A model generated the notes under the pieces. That model was given only the letters and a program-made list of their open reading frames with translations, made no database searches and had not been told where the DNA came from. Below, piece by piece: positions 49,288 through 58,678 of a stretch of 64,000 nucleotides of DNA. How positions within the stretch are numbered: position 1 is the stretch's first letter; the number at the start of each line of letters is the position of its first letter. The translations under genes and the position numbers were made by a program. The DNA is from Sphingomonadales bacterium UBA7471 (GTDB lineage: Bacteria; Pseudomonadota; Alphaproteobacteria; Sphingomonadales; Sphingomonadaceae): positions 103,704-167,703 of the forward strand of contig DLOZ01000018.1 in the NCBI GenBank assembly GCA_002479765.1, read 5' to 3'.

Positions 49288-50214
49288 TCAGGCATGTAGC
49301 GCCTCGGCATCGCCGCACGGTTCGGTTTCGGTTTGAAGCGTGGCATGGTGAATCTTGAATTTCTGTTCCAGCATTTCTGCGACTGCTATGCGGGTCGTCT
49401 CACCAATTGCCTTTGGTTGAAGAACAAGGTGCGCTGTCAGACTGGCATCGTCTCCTGCCACCGACCACAAGTGCAGGTCATGGACGCCCGCGACGCCCGG
49501 CACCCCAGCCATCGCGCTGCGGACCATGTCAAGGTCGAATCCGCGCGGCACGCCCTGAAGCAAGATATGCGTGGTATCACGAAGCAGGGTCCAGGTGCGG
49601 GGCAGCACCCACAAACCAATGGCTATGGCGACGATCGGGTCGATCCAGGTTTTACCGGTGAGCCAGATCGCAATGGCAGCCGCAATTACGCCCAATGATC
49701 CAAGCATATCGGCCCAGACTTCGAGATAGGCGCCCTTCATATTCAGGCTGGTTTCTTTGCCACCCGCCAGCACCCGCATAGCAATAAGGTTTATGACAAG
49801 TCCGAGGCTGGCGACGGCCAACATACCAAGCGATTCAACTGGCTGCGGGTTAAAAAAACGCGAAACGCCCTCGTAAAGGACATAGCCCGCGACGACGAAC
49901 AACAGGACCGCGTTAAAGGCAGCAGCGAGGATTTCAAATCGCCTATAGCCATAGGTGCGCTGTGCATCGGCAGAGCGCTGGCCGATCTTCACCGCGACCA
50001 GCGCGATGGCAAGGGCGGCCGCATCGGTAAACATATGGGCGGCGTCAGACAAAAGAGCGAGGCTGTTGAACCAATAGGCACCAACAAGTTCTGCGATCAG
50101 AAAGCTGCCGGTTAGACTGAGCGCGATTGCAAGATTGCGCGTGTTCGCGCCTGCGGCGTGATTGTGGCCCGGTGTTCCGTGTCCCTCGTCGCCGTGATTA
50201 TGCCCTGCCGCCAT
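49288..50214 (-). CDS. CDF-family divalent cation efflux protein (CzcD/ZitB-like)
   Basis: 308 residues. His-rich start (MAAGHNHGDEGHGTPGHNHAAG), six transmembrane spans and a cytoplasmic C-terminal domain (GVHDLHLWSVAGDDASLTAHLVL). The zinc-site motif is LLSDAAHMFTDAAALA in span 2 and the matching VWADMLGS in span 5. It exports Zn, Cd or Co in exchange for protons. The start is set by ggaggaggttg before the atg. It overlaps the end of the P-type ATPase gene and is the last gene of cluster B. The broken copy at 21038-21290 is its paralogue. Confidence 0.94.
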   Translation of the reverse strand: MAAGHNHGDEGHGTPGHNHAAGANTRNLAIALSLTGSFLIAELVGAYWFNSLALLSDAAHMFTDAAALAIALVAVKIGQRSADAQRTYGYRRFEILAAAFNAVLLFVVAGYVLYEGVSRFFNPQPVESLGMLAVASLGLVINLIAMRVLAGGKETSLNMKGAYLEVWADMLGSLGVIAAAIAIWLTGKTWIDPIVAIAIGLWVLPRTWTLLRDTTHILLQGVPRGFDLDMVRSAMAGVPGVAGVHDLHLWSVAGDDASLTAHLVLQPKAIGETTRIAVAEMLEQKFKIHHATLQTETEPCGDAEALHA

Positions 50215-50215
50215 A

Positions 50216-52144
50216 TCAACCTCCTCCAACGCGAAGTGTGTCTGCGGGTTCGGGCAGCGGTCTGAATGTCCAGAACAACAGCAAAGCGTTCAGCGTTACA
50301 AAAATAGTGGCACCGGTATCGGCAATAATTGCGGTCCACAAATTGGTCAGCCCAAATACCGCGAGCACAAGAAAAACAAGCTTCAATCCCACAGCGATCA
50401 CAATGTTGATCACAATGGTCTTGCGGGTCGATCTTGCGAGGCGGATTGCATCGGGAACGCCGAGCAGTCGGTCGCGGAGCAAGCCCACATCCGCCGTCTC
50501 GATTGCGACGTCGGTGCCTCCGCCCATTGCGAGCCCTATCGAGGCCTTGGCAAGCGCGGGCGCGTCGTTGACTCCGTCCCCTACCATCAACACGGGCGCT
50601 TCGGCTTTTAGTGCATCAATGCGCGCGAGTTTGTCGGAAGGCATGAGTTCGCCTTCGGCCTGCATACCCAGCGGCGCGGCGATGGCTTCGGCTGTCCGCT
50701 GGTTGTCGCCGCTCAGCATCAATGTTCGGATGCCAAGTCGGGCCAGCGCGGCGATCGACCGTGCCGCATCCGGCCGGGCTTCGTCGCGGCTGGCAATGAA
50801 ACCGGATATTTGCCCGTCGACAAGCACAACCGCAACGGTCTTGCCTTCGCGTTCGCGCGCCTCGATCAACACCGCCATCGAAGGGTCCAGTTGAGGGGCC
50901 GCGCGCGGACTCAAAATCGCGATCCGACGCGCCTCAACCACGCCTTCGACGCCCTCTCCCTGGCGGATGCGGACATCGCTGGCAAAGGTGATGGCAATGC
51001 CACGCCTTTGCGCTTCTGCGACAATGGCGCGTGCGACAGGATGTGACAGCCCGCTCTCCACGGCTGCGACAAGCCGCAAAAGTTCACCGCTGTCACCTTC
51101 GATGTCGGTGACAACCGGGTGGCCAAGGGTGAGCGTTCCGGTCTTGTCGAATGCGGCGATCCCAACGCGCCCAAGCATCTCGAGCGCGGCACCGCTCTTG
51201 ATCAATATGCCGCAGCGCGCAGCGGTGGCGATACCGGTAGCAATGGCCGCAGGGGTCGATAGAACCAGTGCGCACGGGCATGCAATGAGCAGCACCGTCA
51301 GCGCGCGGTAGACCCAGACCGACCAATCGCCGCCAAAGGCCAAAGGCGGAATGATCGCAACCAAAGCCGCGATTATTATAGCAGCGGGCGTGTACCAGCT
51401 GCTGAAACTGTCGATGAACCGGGCGGTGGGTGCGGTTGTTGCCTGCGCCTCGGCGACGAGATCGCCGATGCGCGCGACAACGCTATTGGCTGAATCCTTG
51501 GTCACTTCGACCCGGAGATTGCCGTCGCCATTGATGCTGCCGGCGAAGACCTCGCTGCCAGCGGCTTTTGATACCGGACGGGATTCGCCCGTAATCGCAG
51601 CCTCGTTGAGTTCCGATTCGCCCGAAACTATCTTTCCGTCGGCGGCCAGCCTGTCGCCTGCGGACACCAGCAGGATCATTCCGACGCGCAGTTCGGCAGC
51701 ACTCACCGTCTTTCGCGCGCCATTGTCTTCGATGACCGCCTCGGACGGGAGAAGTTCGGCAAGTGCCCGGAGCCCCGAACTGGCGCGCGCTGCGGCAAAG
51801 CCTTCAAGCAATTCGCCCAGCGAGAAGAGCGCCACGACAACCACCGCTTCGGCCCCGGCCCCGATCGGCAGGGCTCCGAGGACCGCAATGGTGACGAGCG
51901 TTTCGATGCTGAAAGGCTGTCCGCCAACGCCCTTGCGGGCAGCCGAGAACGCAAACGGCAGGACGGCAATGATGGCGCCCAATCCATAGGCAAGCTGCGC
52001 ATTTGCAGGCGACAGCCAGGCAATCGCATAAGCAAGGCCTGCACACACACAGGCCAGGCCGAATGTTCTCAGCCCCTCGCTTTCGAACAAGGTTCGGCGC
52101 GTGTTCGGCTCGCTATGTCCGTGTTCGGTTGCGGTGGCGGCCAT
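50216..52144 (-). CDS. Heavy-metal P1B-type ATPase (Zn/Cd/Pb exporter, ZntA/CadA-like)
   Basis: 642 residues. The metal-channel CPC motif is in VLLIACPCALVLSTPAA, phosphorylation site in AFDKTGTLTLGHP, TGES in ITGESRPVSK, hinge in VGDGVNDAPALAKA. In the last spans, LKLVFLVLAVFGL and ADTGATIFVTLNAL match the Zn/Cd group. Its short N-terminus (TEHGHSEPNTRR) has no CxxC metal-binding domain, shorter than ZntA. The start is one base after the YMPGVWSLGE gene stop. Confidence 0.94.
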   Translation of the reverse strand: MAATATEHGHSEPNTRRTLFESEGLRTFGLACVCAGLAYAIAWLSPANAQLAYGLGAIIAVLPFAFSAARKGVGGQPFSIETLVTIAVLGALPIGAGAEAVVVVALFSLGELLEGFAAARASSGLRALAELLPSEAVIEDNGARKTVSAAELRVGMILLVSAGDRLAADGKIVSGESELNEAAITGESRPVSKAAGSEVFAGSINGDGNLRVEVTKDSANSVVARIGDLVAEAQATTAPTARFIDSFSSWYTPAAIIIAALVAIIPPLAFGGDWSVWVYRALTVLLIACPCALVLSTPAAIATGIATAARCGILIKSGAALEMLGRVGIAAFDKTGTLTLGHPVVTDIEGDSGELLRLVAAVESGLSHPVARAIVAEAQRRGIAITFASDVRIRQGEGVEGVVEARRIAILSPRAAPQLDPSMAVLIEAREREGKTVAVVLVDGQISGFIASRDEARPDAARSIAALARLGIRTLMLSGDNQRTAEAIAAPLGMQAEGELMPSDKLARIDALKAEAPVLMVGDGVNDAPALAKASIGLAMGGGTDVAIETADVGLLRDRLLGVPDAIRLARSTRKTIVINIVIAVGLKLVFLVLAVFGLTNLWTAIIADTGATIFVTLNALLLFWTFRPLPEPADTLRVGGG

Positions 52145-52145
52145 C

Positions 52146-52553
52146 TCAATGCTCGCCCTGTGCAGCATTGGCCTTCAACGCATTTTCCGGGCAGCGGTGG
52201 AAAACCCGCGCGACGCCGCGATAATTGCGGGTCACGAGCTTATCGGCGGTGCGCTCCTCGATTGTCAGACGTTTCAGCTCGTTCGGGGTCATCATGTCTT
52301 TGTAGGGCATGTGGCTGTGCGTGTAGGCGATGGCCTTGCCCTCATCCTTCCACAGGCCGGTAGCCGATGGTCCCCGATCGGGTAGCTGGACCTCAACATA
52401 ATAGCCGTCTGCCAAGAAGACCCAGGCGGGTCCCGTCTCGCAGTTGCGGGTTTCGCCAAGGCTCCAGACGCCCGGCATGTAAGGCGGGCCGAACGTCTGG
52501 GCCGGTGCCGGAGCGGCGAGCGCCCCCGCGACCAGCAAAGCCAATCTATGCAT
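52146..52553 (-). CDS. Small exported protein of the YMPGVWSLGE family (cluster B copy)
   Basis: 135 residues: signal peptide MHRLALLVAGALAAPAPAQ and a domain about 65 percent identical by eye to the cluster A copy at 21297-21713 (YMPGVWSLGETRNCETGPAW, FLADGYY, GLWKDEGKAIAYTHSHMP, NYRGVARVFHRC). Family not recognised. Both copies are encoded downstream of an RND pump and upstream of a CDF gene (a broken one in A). The start is the atg at 52553 with ggagag before it; the longer opening upstream overlaps the RND gene. Likely periplasmic; function unknown. Confidence 0.85.
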   Translation of the reverse strand: MHRLALLVAGALAAPAPAQTFGPPYMPGVWSLGETRNCETGPAWVFLADGYYVEVQLPDRGPSATGLWKDEGKAIAYTHSHMPYKDMMTPNELKRLTIEERTADKLVTRNYRGVARVFHRCPENALKANAAQGEH

Positions 52554-52566
52554 GGTCTCTCTCCGT

Positions 52567-55500
52567 TCATTTTGCGGGTAATTCTTCGCCAAGCGGACTG
52601 ACATCGGTATAGTCGCCCGGCACATGATGTTTGTGCCGTCCGCGCAGCAGCAAGTGGCTGATCGCCGGCAGAACAAACAGCGTGAGCAGCGTTGATGTAA
52701 TCAGACCGCCGATCACGACGATCGCGAGCGGCTTTTGCACCTCGGCGCCGGTGCCCGTGGCGAGCGCCATCGGCACGAAGCCGATGGCCGGGACAATACC
52801 CGTCATCAGCACCGCCCGGACGCGCTCCATTGTGCCTTCGCCGATGGCTACATCGACGGGTTTGCCCTCGTCGATCCGCTGGTTGATGCTCGACATGACC
52901 ACCAGACCGTTGAGCACGGTGACGCCCGACAGCACGATGAAGCCAACCGCCGCCGATACCGAGAATGGCAATCCGGTCAGCAGCAGCGAGAACACCCCGC
53001 CAGCAAGCGCCAAGGGGATCGCAGAATAAACCGCGATCGCTTGGCGTACACCACCAAGAGCCATGAACAGGATGCCGAAGATTGCCGCAAAGATGATCGG
53101 AATGACGATCGACAGACGCGCCGACGCGGCTTGTAGATTTTCAAACTGGCCGCCCCATTCGACAAAGGCCCCGGTTGGCAATTTTACCTGCGCATTCACC
53201 TTTTCCTGCGCCTCGGCGACGAACGACCCCAGATCGTTGCCGCGCACATTGGCCTGCACGACAACCCGGCGCTTGCCGTTTTCGCGGCTGACCTGGTTCA
53301 GACCCTCGGAAAAGCCGAACTGCGCAACTTCACGCAAAGGAACCGACGCACGCGCCCCGCCTTCGCCCGGAAGCAGGACCGGCAGCGCGCCGACCGCATC
53401 GAGATCATCGCGTGTGGCCCGGTCGAGGCGCACGACGATATCGTACCGCCGGTCGCCTTCGAAGACGATTCCCGCCTCGCGCCCACCCAGAGCGGCGGCA
53501 ACCGTGTCGCTGACGTCCTGCAACGTGAGGCCATAGCGCGCGATGGCATCCCGGTCGAACTTGACGTCCAGCACCGGGAAGCCAGCGGTTTGCTCGACCT
53601 TGACGTCGGCCGCGCCGGGAACGGTATTGAGGATACCGGCAACCTGCTGCGCCGCCGCACTCATCTCATCGAGATTGTCGCCATAGAGCTTGATTGCGAT
53701 ATCGCCGCGCACACCGGCGATGAGTTCGTTGAAACGCAGCTGGATGGGCTGGCTGATCTCGAAGGCATTGCCGACCAGCGGCTTGATCTTGCCCTCGACG
53801 CGCTCGATGACGTCCTCCTTGGTTTCGACCCCTGCGGGCCACTCATCGCGCGGCTTCAGGATGATGAAGGTATCCGAGGCGTTGGGCGGCATCGGGTCGC
53901 TGGCGACTTCGGCCGTACCTGTCTTCGAGTAGATCAGTTTGACCTCGGGGAGCGAGGCGACGGCCTTTTCAACCTTCAATTGCATGGCCTGGGAGGTGTT
54001 GAGCGAGGTCGAGGGGATACGAAGTGCCTGCATGGCGAGGTTGCCCTCGCCTAGCACTGGAATAAACTCGCTGCCGAGCAACCCGAACACCAATACCGCC
54101 GCCATGAAGGTCCCGCCGCCGGCACCGATCCACGGCCAGGGCCGGGCGATGACGCGCTGGAGAACCGGCTCATAGCGTTCCTTGACCCAGGCAATCGCCT
54201 TTACTTCCTTTTCGGCAACCTCGCCGCGAATGAGCAGAGCTACCATCGCAGGGACAAAGGTCAGCGATGCGATGAACGCGCCGCCGAGCGCCAGCATGAC
54301 CGTGATCGCCATGGGCGAGAAGGTTTTGCCTTCGACGCCGGTAAAGGTCAGCAACGGCACGAACACCAGAAAGATGATCGCCTGCCCGTATATTGTCGGC
54401 CTGACCATTTCGCGCGAGGCTTCGAACACCTCGTGCAACCGTTCGTTGAGCGTCAACAATCGCCCTTCATGATGCTGTCGTTCGGCAAGCCGCCGCAAAC
54501 AGTTTTCGATAATGATGATCGAACCATCGACGATCAATCCGAAATCGAGCGCGCCCAAACTCATCAGATTGCCCGACGTGCCGGTGATGTTCATCCCCGT
54601 TCCCATGACGAGGAACGAGATCGGGATCACCAAAGTCGCAATGATGGCCGCGCGGAAGTTGCCGAGGAGCCAGAACAGCACAGCCGCCACCAGCAATGCG
54701 CCTTCGGCCAAATTCTTCTCGACCGTGCCAATTGTGGCGTCGACCAATTGCGACCGGTCGAGCACGGGTTTGACGACAATGCCCGGAGGCATGGATTTGG
54801 TCACTTCTTTCAGCCTTTCGGCCGCCGCAGAGGCGACGATGCGGCTGTTGCCGTTGGCGAGCATCAGCACGGTGCCGACAACGATTTCCCTGCCATTTTC
54901 CGACGCCGAACCCGTGCGCAATTCGCCGCCGATCTGAACGGTCGCGACGTCACGGACCGCAACGGGAACACCGCCACGGCTGGCAACCGTCGCACGCGCA
55001 ATTTCATCCAGTGTGCGGATGCGACCATCGGCGCGGACAAGGAAAGCTTCCCCGCCGCGCTCGACAAAATTGGCACCGACCGAGATATTGGCCCGCTCCA
55101 GAGCATCGGCCAGTTCGGAGAATGAGATGCCGTAGCTCGACAGCTTCGACGCGTCGGGCTGGACCACGAACTGCTTTTCATAGCCGCCGATCGAATCGAT
55201 CCCGGCAACGCCCGAGACCGAGCGCAATTGCGGGCGGATCACCCAGTCCTGCACCGAACGCAAATAACCGAGCTTCGCGATCTCATCGACGAGGATTTCG
55301 CCCGTCGGTGTCATATAGGAGCCGTCGGGCTGGAAGCCGGGCTTGCCTGCAATCTTAGGGCTCTCCTTGGTTCCCGGCTTGGCGAAATCGACGGTATACA
55401 TCAGCACTTCGCCAAGACCGGTCGACACCGGCCCCATTTGCGGTTCCGCGCCCGCAGGCAACGTGCCCTTCGCCTGGTTGAGCCGTTCGGCGACCTGCTG

Positions 55501-55821
55501 GCGGGCAAAATATAGATCGGTATGGTCTTCGAAGATCACCGTGACCTGGCTGAAACCGTTGCGCGAGATCGAGCGCGAGCTTTCGAGCCCCGGTATCCCG
55601 GCCATCGCAGTTTCGACCGGAAAGGTCACCAGCCGTTCGATGTCGAGCGGCCCCAAATTGGGTTGGACGGTGTTGATCTGCACCTGCTTGTTGGTGATGT
55701 CGGGAACGGCATCGATCGGCAGCTTCAAGAGCTCCGACAGACCGTAGGCGGATATGATGAGCGTGAGGATGACCACGCCCCAGCGGAAGCGAATCGACGC
55801 GTCTAGAAGTTTATCGATCAT
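52567..55821 (-). CDS. Heavy-metal efflux RND pump, CzcA/CusA family (cluster B)
   Basis: 1084 residues with twelve spans. The class motif reads [15 protein letters not shown], again of the divalent-cation type. Other marks: [52 protein letters not shown]. It differs clearly from the cluster A pump (for example the KPGTKESPKIAGKPG insertion near residue 150), so the two pumps are not a recent duplication and probably have different metal ranges. The adaptor gene ends one base upstream. Confidence 0.95.
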   Translation of the reverse strand: MIDKLLDASIRFRWGVVILTLIISAYGLSELLKLPIDAVPDITNKQVQINTVQPNLGPLDIERLVTFPVETAMAGIPGLESSRSISRNGFSQVTVIFEDHTDLYFARQQVAERLNQAKGTLPAGAEPQMGPVSTGLGEVLMYTVDFAKPGTKESPKIAGKPGFQPDGSYMTPTGEILVDEIAKLGYLRSVQDWVIRPQLRSVSGVAGIDSIGGYEKQFVVQPDASKLSSYGISFSELADALERANISVGANFVERGGEAFLVRADGRIRTLDEIARATVASRGGVPVAVRDVATVQIGGELRTGSASENGREIVVGTVLMLANGNSRIVASAAAERLKEVTKSMPPGIVVKPVLDRSQLVDATIGTVEKNLAEGALLVAAVLFWLLGNFRAAIIATLVIPISFLVMGTGMNITGTSGNLMSLGALDFGLIVDGSIIIIENCLRRLAERQHHEGRLLTLNERLHEVFEASREMVRPTIYGQAIIFLVFVPLLTFTGVEGKTFSPMAITVMLALGGAFIASLTFVPAMVALLIRGEVAEKEVKAIAWVKERYEPVLQRVIARPWPWIGAGGGTFMAAVLVFGLLGSEFIPVLGEGNLAMQALRIPSTSLNTSQAMQLKVEKAVASLPEVKLIYSKTGTAEVASDPMPPNASDTFIILKPRDEWPAGVETKEDVIERVEGKIKPLVGNAFEISQPIQLRFNELIAGVRGDIAIKLYGDNLDEMSAAAQQVAGILNTVPGAADVKVEQTAGFPVLDVKFDRDAIARYGLTLQDVSDTVAAALGGREAGIVFEGDRRYDIVVRLDRATRDDLDAVGALPVLLPGEGGARASVPLREVAQFGFSEGLNQVSRENGKRRVVVQANVRGNDLGSFVAEAQEKVNAQVKLPTGAFVEWGGQFENLQAASARLSIVIPIIFAAIFGILFMALGGVRQAIAVYSAIPLALAGGVFSLLLTGLPFSVSAAVGFIVLSGVTVLNGLVVMSSINQRIDEGKPVDVAIGEGTMERVRAVLMTGIVPAIGFVPMALATGTGAEVQKPLAIVVIGGLITSTLLTLFVLPAISHLLLRGRHKHHVPGDYTDVSPLGEELPAK

Positions 55822-55822
55822 C

Positions 55823-57007
55823 TCAATGCTCCGCCTCGCCCTTGCCGATTTCGGCTTTGAGGAGGAACGCCCCCTTGGTCGCGATCACCGCCCCCGGCTT
55901 CAGACCATCGACAATCTCGATGCGCCCACTGTCGCGCTTTCCGGTAACTACGGTCGTCGCCTGAAACCCCTTGGGTGTTTTGACGAACACGACTTCCTTG
56001 CCTTCGACGGTCTGCACCGCTTCTTCAGGTAAGGCGATCAGCGCATTGTCACCGCCGCCACGCGGCTTGATGCGGGCGCGCAAGCCTTGGCCAGCGGTGA
56101 GCCCGCCAATGCCTTGCGGCGTCAGAACGACGGTGGCGGTCTTGCTCTCGGGGTCAAGACCGGGCGTCACCGAGCGGACGACTGCGGAGACGGTGTCTCC
56201 GCCGACAAGTTCGATGACCGCAGTATCGCCGGGCTTGATGCGGCGGGCATCGGCGGCAAGCACCGACGCGTTGATCTGGATGCGATTGGGGTCGGAAATG
56301 CGGAAAAGCTCGGTTCCGGCAAGCACATAGGAGCCGAGTTTTGCATCTGCCTTGGTGACTCGGCCCGAAATCAGGCTGATAACGCCCAGCGTCCGGCCAT
56401 CGCCCGAGACCTTGGCGGCAGCGGCCGCCGACTGCGAACGCCGCGCCTCAGCCTCGGCTTGCGCCAAGGCGGCTGCCGCAGCCTCGAGATCCTGTCGCGC
56501 GGTTACTTTTGCATCGAACAGCTTTTTCTCGCGCGCATAGGTCGAACGGGCCAGCGCCAGATTGGCGGAGGCCGAACTGCGCTCTGCCGATATCGAGGCC
56601 GCATCGCGGCTTTCCATGACCGCGACCGCTTCACCGGCGCGGACAAAATCGCCCAATTGCCGGTTGATCCTGACCACTGCGCCATCGGCACGCGCGGTCA
56701 GCACGGCCTCGCCTTCGGGTGTTGAGGCAACGACGCCCTGCGCCAGAATTTCCGAACCAAGCCCACCCGCCTGTATCGTCTCGGTGACGATCCCTGCAGC
56801 TTTGGCGCGCGCTTCGTCCATAAGGATCTGGCCTTCGACATGGCCTTCCTCCTCTTTTTCTGCTGCCGCTTCGCCCTCGGCTGCGGCGACCACGGCTGGT
56901 CGCGGCGCAAACACGGTGCGCCCGAGGATCACGCCGCCGCCGCCAAGCACGAGCGCTGCGACAGCGACCCCTGCGATAAGTTTGTTTCGGTTGATTTCAG
57001 TATCCAC
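55823..57007 (-). CDS. RND periplasmic adaptor, CzcB-like (cluster B)
   Basis: 394 residues. It has an N-terminal membrane anchor (LIAGVAVAALVLGGGGVILG), then a Glu/Ala-rich linker, an alpha-helical hairpin (EKKLFDAKVTARQDLEAAAAALAQAEAEARRSQ) and beta-barrel domains (GDTAVIELVGGDTVSAVVRSV), ending AEIGKGEAEH. Unlike the cluster A adaptor it is not a lipoprotein and lacks the extra N-terminal domain. Confidence 0.93.
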   Translation of the reverse strand: MDTEINRNKLIAGVAVAALVLGGGGVILGRTVFAPRPAVVAAAEGEAAAEKEEEGHVEGQILMDEARAKAAGIVTETIQAGGLGSEILAQGVVASTPEGEAVLTARADGAVVRINRQLGDFVRAGEAVAVMESRDAASISAERSSASANLALARSTYAREKKLFDAKVTARQDLEAAAAALAQAEAEARRSQSAAAAAKVSGDGRTLGVISLISGRVTKADAKLGSYVLAGTELFRISDPNRIQINASVLAADARRIKPGDTAVIELVGGDTVSAVVRSVTPGLDPESKTATVVLTPQGIGGLTAGQGLRARIKPRGGGDNALIALPEEAVQTVEGKEVVFVKTPKGFQATTVVTGKRDSGRIEIVDGLKPGAVIATKGAFLLKAEIGKGEAEH

Positions 57008-57018
57008 GATAAATTCCT

Positions 57019-58230
57019 TTACTGCGCGTTGGCGCGAACGAGGGCGGCAGCCGCGCGGGCTCGATCGAGACGCGCCTCGATCAGTAGAAGCTTGGCTGAG
57101 TTATAGGCTTGCTGAGCGTCGATGAGCTCGACGAGCGAAAACTTGCCGGCTGCGTAGCCGGCTCGGGCGATCCGTAAGGCTTCCTCGGCCTGGGTCGCCC
57201 CGGCCCCCGACAGCGCCTCGACACGCATCTGGGCGGCGTCGAAAGCGAACTGGGCGTCGTGCCTGGCCCGCTTGGCGTCGAGACGCGTTTGGGCAAGGCT
57301 TGCCTCCGACGCGAGGCTATCGGCCTGCGCCGCAGCGATACCGCCGCGATTGCGATCTCGGATCGGAAACGGGATCGAGAAACCCGCCACAACCGCGGTT
57401 TCCCTGCCATCTGCGAAACGGCGAACGCCCGCGCTGGCAGTCACGTCGGGGACGGCCGTTGCTTGGGCGAGTTTGATCCGCGCGCGCGCGGCATCGCGCT
57501 CGGCCTCGCTCAGCCGCTCGTCCAAACCCGAGACATCATGGGCGACTTCGGGCGGAGGCGGTTGGTCGCTTGTATCTCCCGCCGACAGTTCGGGATCGTT
57601 GCTGCCGATGAGCGAGGCGAGCAACCGCCGTGCCGCCAGCATGTCGGCGAAAGAGCGGGTCTGTTCGGCCTGGGCTTCGGCAAGAAGCGCATCGGCACGG
57701 AGTTTGCGCAGCGGTGGATCGCGTCCGGCCTCGACAAGCAGACCTGCGGTTCGCGCCAGTTCTTGGGCGCGGCCGACATTGTCCCGGGCGAGGACGGCGC
57801 GGTCTTCGGCGGCCTTCAGCTCGGCATGGGCGACGCGCACATCGCGTGCGAGATCGAATTGCGCCCGGGCAAAAGCGAGAAGCGCGAAATCACGTTCGGC
57901 CTTGGCGACCGCGACCCGTGCACTTCGCTTGCCCCCAAGCTCGAGGCGTTGGCTCAATTCCAGCGAGGTTTCGGACGTCCGGAAATTTCGATAGGGTCCA
58001 GTACCCCCGAAATTTTCGACAGTGACGCCAATTTCGGGATTAGGCCCGACACCGGCTTGGCGCGCGCGGGCTTCGGCAGCATCGGCGAGCGCCTTTGCTT
58101 GCGAAATCCGCGGGGATTGCTCGGCACCTAGCGTAAGGGCCTGAGAAAGCGAAATGGGTTCCGCTCGGACGGCGGTTCCGCTTATACAAAGCGCTCCCGC
58201 CATAAGCGCGGCGCGCAACGAAATAGGCAT
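57019..58230 (-). CDS. Outer membrane channel, TolC/CzcC family (cluster B)
   Basis: 403 residues. Signal peptide (LMAGALCISGTAVRA), first repeat ISLSQALTLGAEQSPRISQAKALADAAEARARQ, and GVGPNPEIGVTVENFGGTGPYR, parallel to the cluster A channel text GVRPNPSVMVEAENFVGTGPYN. Its ribosome site (agggag) lies at the base of a stem formed with the end of the leader ORF. Confidence 0.92.
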   Translation of the reverse strand: MPISLRAALMAGALCISGTAVRAEPISLSQALTLGAEQSPRISQAKALADAAEARARQAGVGPNPEIGVTVENFGGTGPYRNFRTSETSLELSQRLELGGKRSARVAVAKAERDFALLAFARAQFDLARDVRVAHAELKAAEDRAVLARDNVGRAQELARTAGLLVEAGRDPPLRKLRADALLAEAQAEQTRSFADMLAARRLLASLIGSNDPELSAGDTSDQPPPPEVAHDVSGLDERLSEAERDAARARIKLAQATAVPDVTASAGVRRFADGRETAVVAGFSIPFPIRDRNRGGIAAAQADSLASEASLAQTRLDAKRARHDAQFAFDAAQMRVEALSGAGATQAEEALRIARAGYAAGKFSLVELIDAQQAYNSAKLLLIEARLDRARAAAALVRANAQ

Positions 58231-58299
58231 GAATAAACTCCCTGAACCTGAAGTACAGGCGCAGGCGCACGGGGCGCCGACGCAGCGGACTCAGGTCAG
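58231..58299 (-). promoter_or_regulatory. Intercistronic stem hiding the czcC Shine-Dalgarno site (cluster B)
   Basis: On the minus strand, ctgacctg (58299-58292), which includes the leader tga stop, pairs with caggttcag (58250-58242) with one bulged T. The latter abuts the agggag ribosome site of the channel gene. The spacing from leader stop to channel start is exactly 65 nt, as in cluster A, though the middle sequence differs. The conserved element ggttcag-(g)gagttt precedes both channel genes. Confidence 0.6.
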
Positions 58300-58634
58300 G
58301 CAGCCGGGGGTTGGACGGGGGGCGCTTGCGCGAACGAAGTGAGAGCGGCAGTGCTTGACGGTTTGACAGGCGCCGCTTTCAGTGAAGACAAAACTGCAAA
58401 GGGCTTGTCAACGGCATTTGCCGCCGTGCAGCAATGGTGATGCCCAACCGCGTGCCCAGCCGGGTTTGAACGCCGTTCGGTATCGTCCTGGTTGCCGGGG
58501 GTAACTTGATCGATTGCGTCGACAGCCACAAGGATATTCGCCGGTCCTTCGACGCTACATGCGAGCGAAGGTCCACCGGTACCACCCCAGAGAACCGCAA
58601 ATGCTACCAAAAAGGTGAACAAACGCATGCGCAT
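58296..58634 (-). CDS. Small secreted leader protein with C-terminal AQAPPVQPPAA (cluster B)
   Basis: 112 residues from the atg at 58634 (the start is uncertain; another atg is two codons on, and a gtg is further upstream). Signal peptide MRMRLFTFLVAFAVLWGGTGGPSLA, one Cys-Ser start of the mature part, HAVGHHHCCTAAN in the middle, and LTSFAQAPPVQPPAA at the end. The C-terminus parallels the cluster A leader. It lies 44 bases after the SRPBCC-DUF3703 gene and 65 before the channel gene. Proposed as a regulatory leader; a metal-binding role through HHHCC is also possible. Confidence 0.72.
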   Translation of the reverse strand: MRMRLFTFLVAFAVLWGGTGGPSLACSVEGPANILVAVDAIDQVTPGNQDDTERRSNPAGHAVGHHHCCTAANAVDKPFAVLSSLKAAPVKPSSTAALTSFAQAPPVQPPAA

Positions 58635-58678
58635 GCCGAAGCCGGTAGCATTTACTTTCCTATTTCGCAACGCAACAA

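Noticed and set aside
57259..58131. Two long plus-strand open frames opposite the cluster B channel gene
   Set aside because: Both are complements of the high-GC TolC-family gene. Their Ser/Arg/Ala-rich translations are typical of antisense frames.
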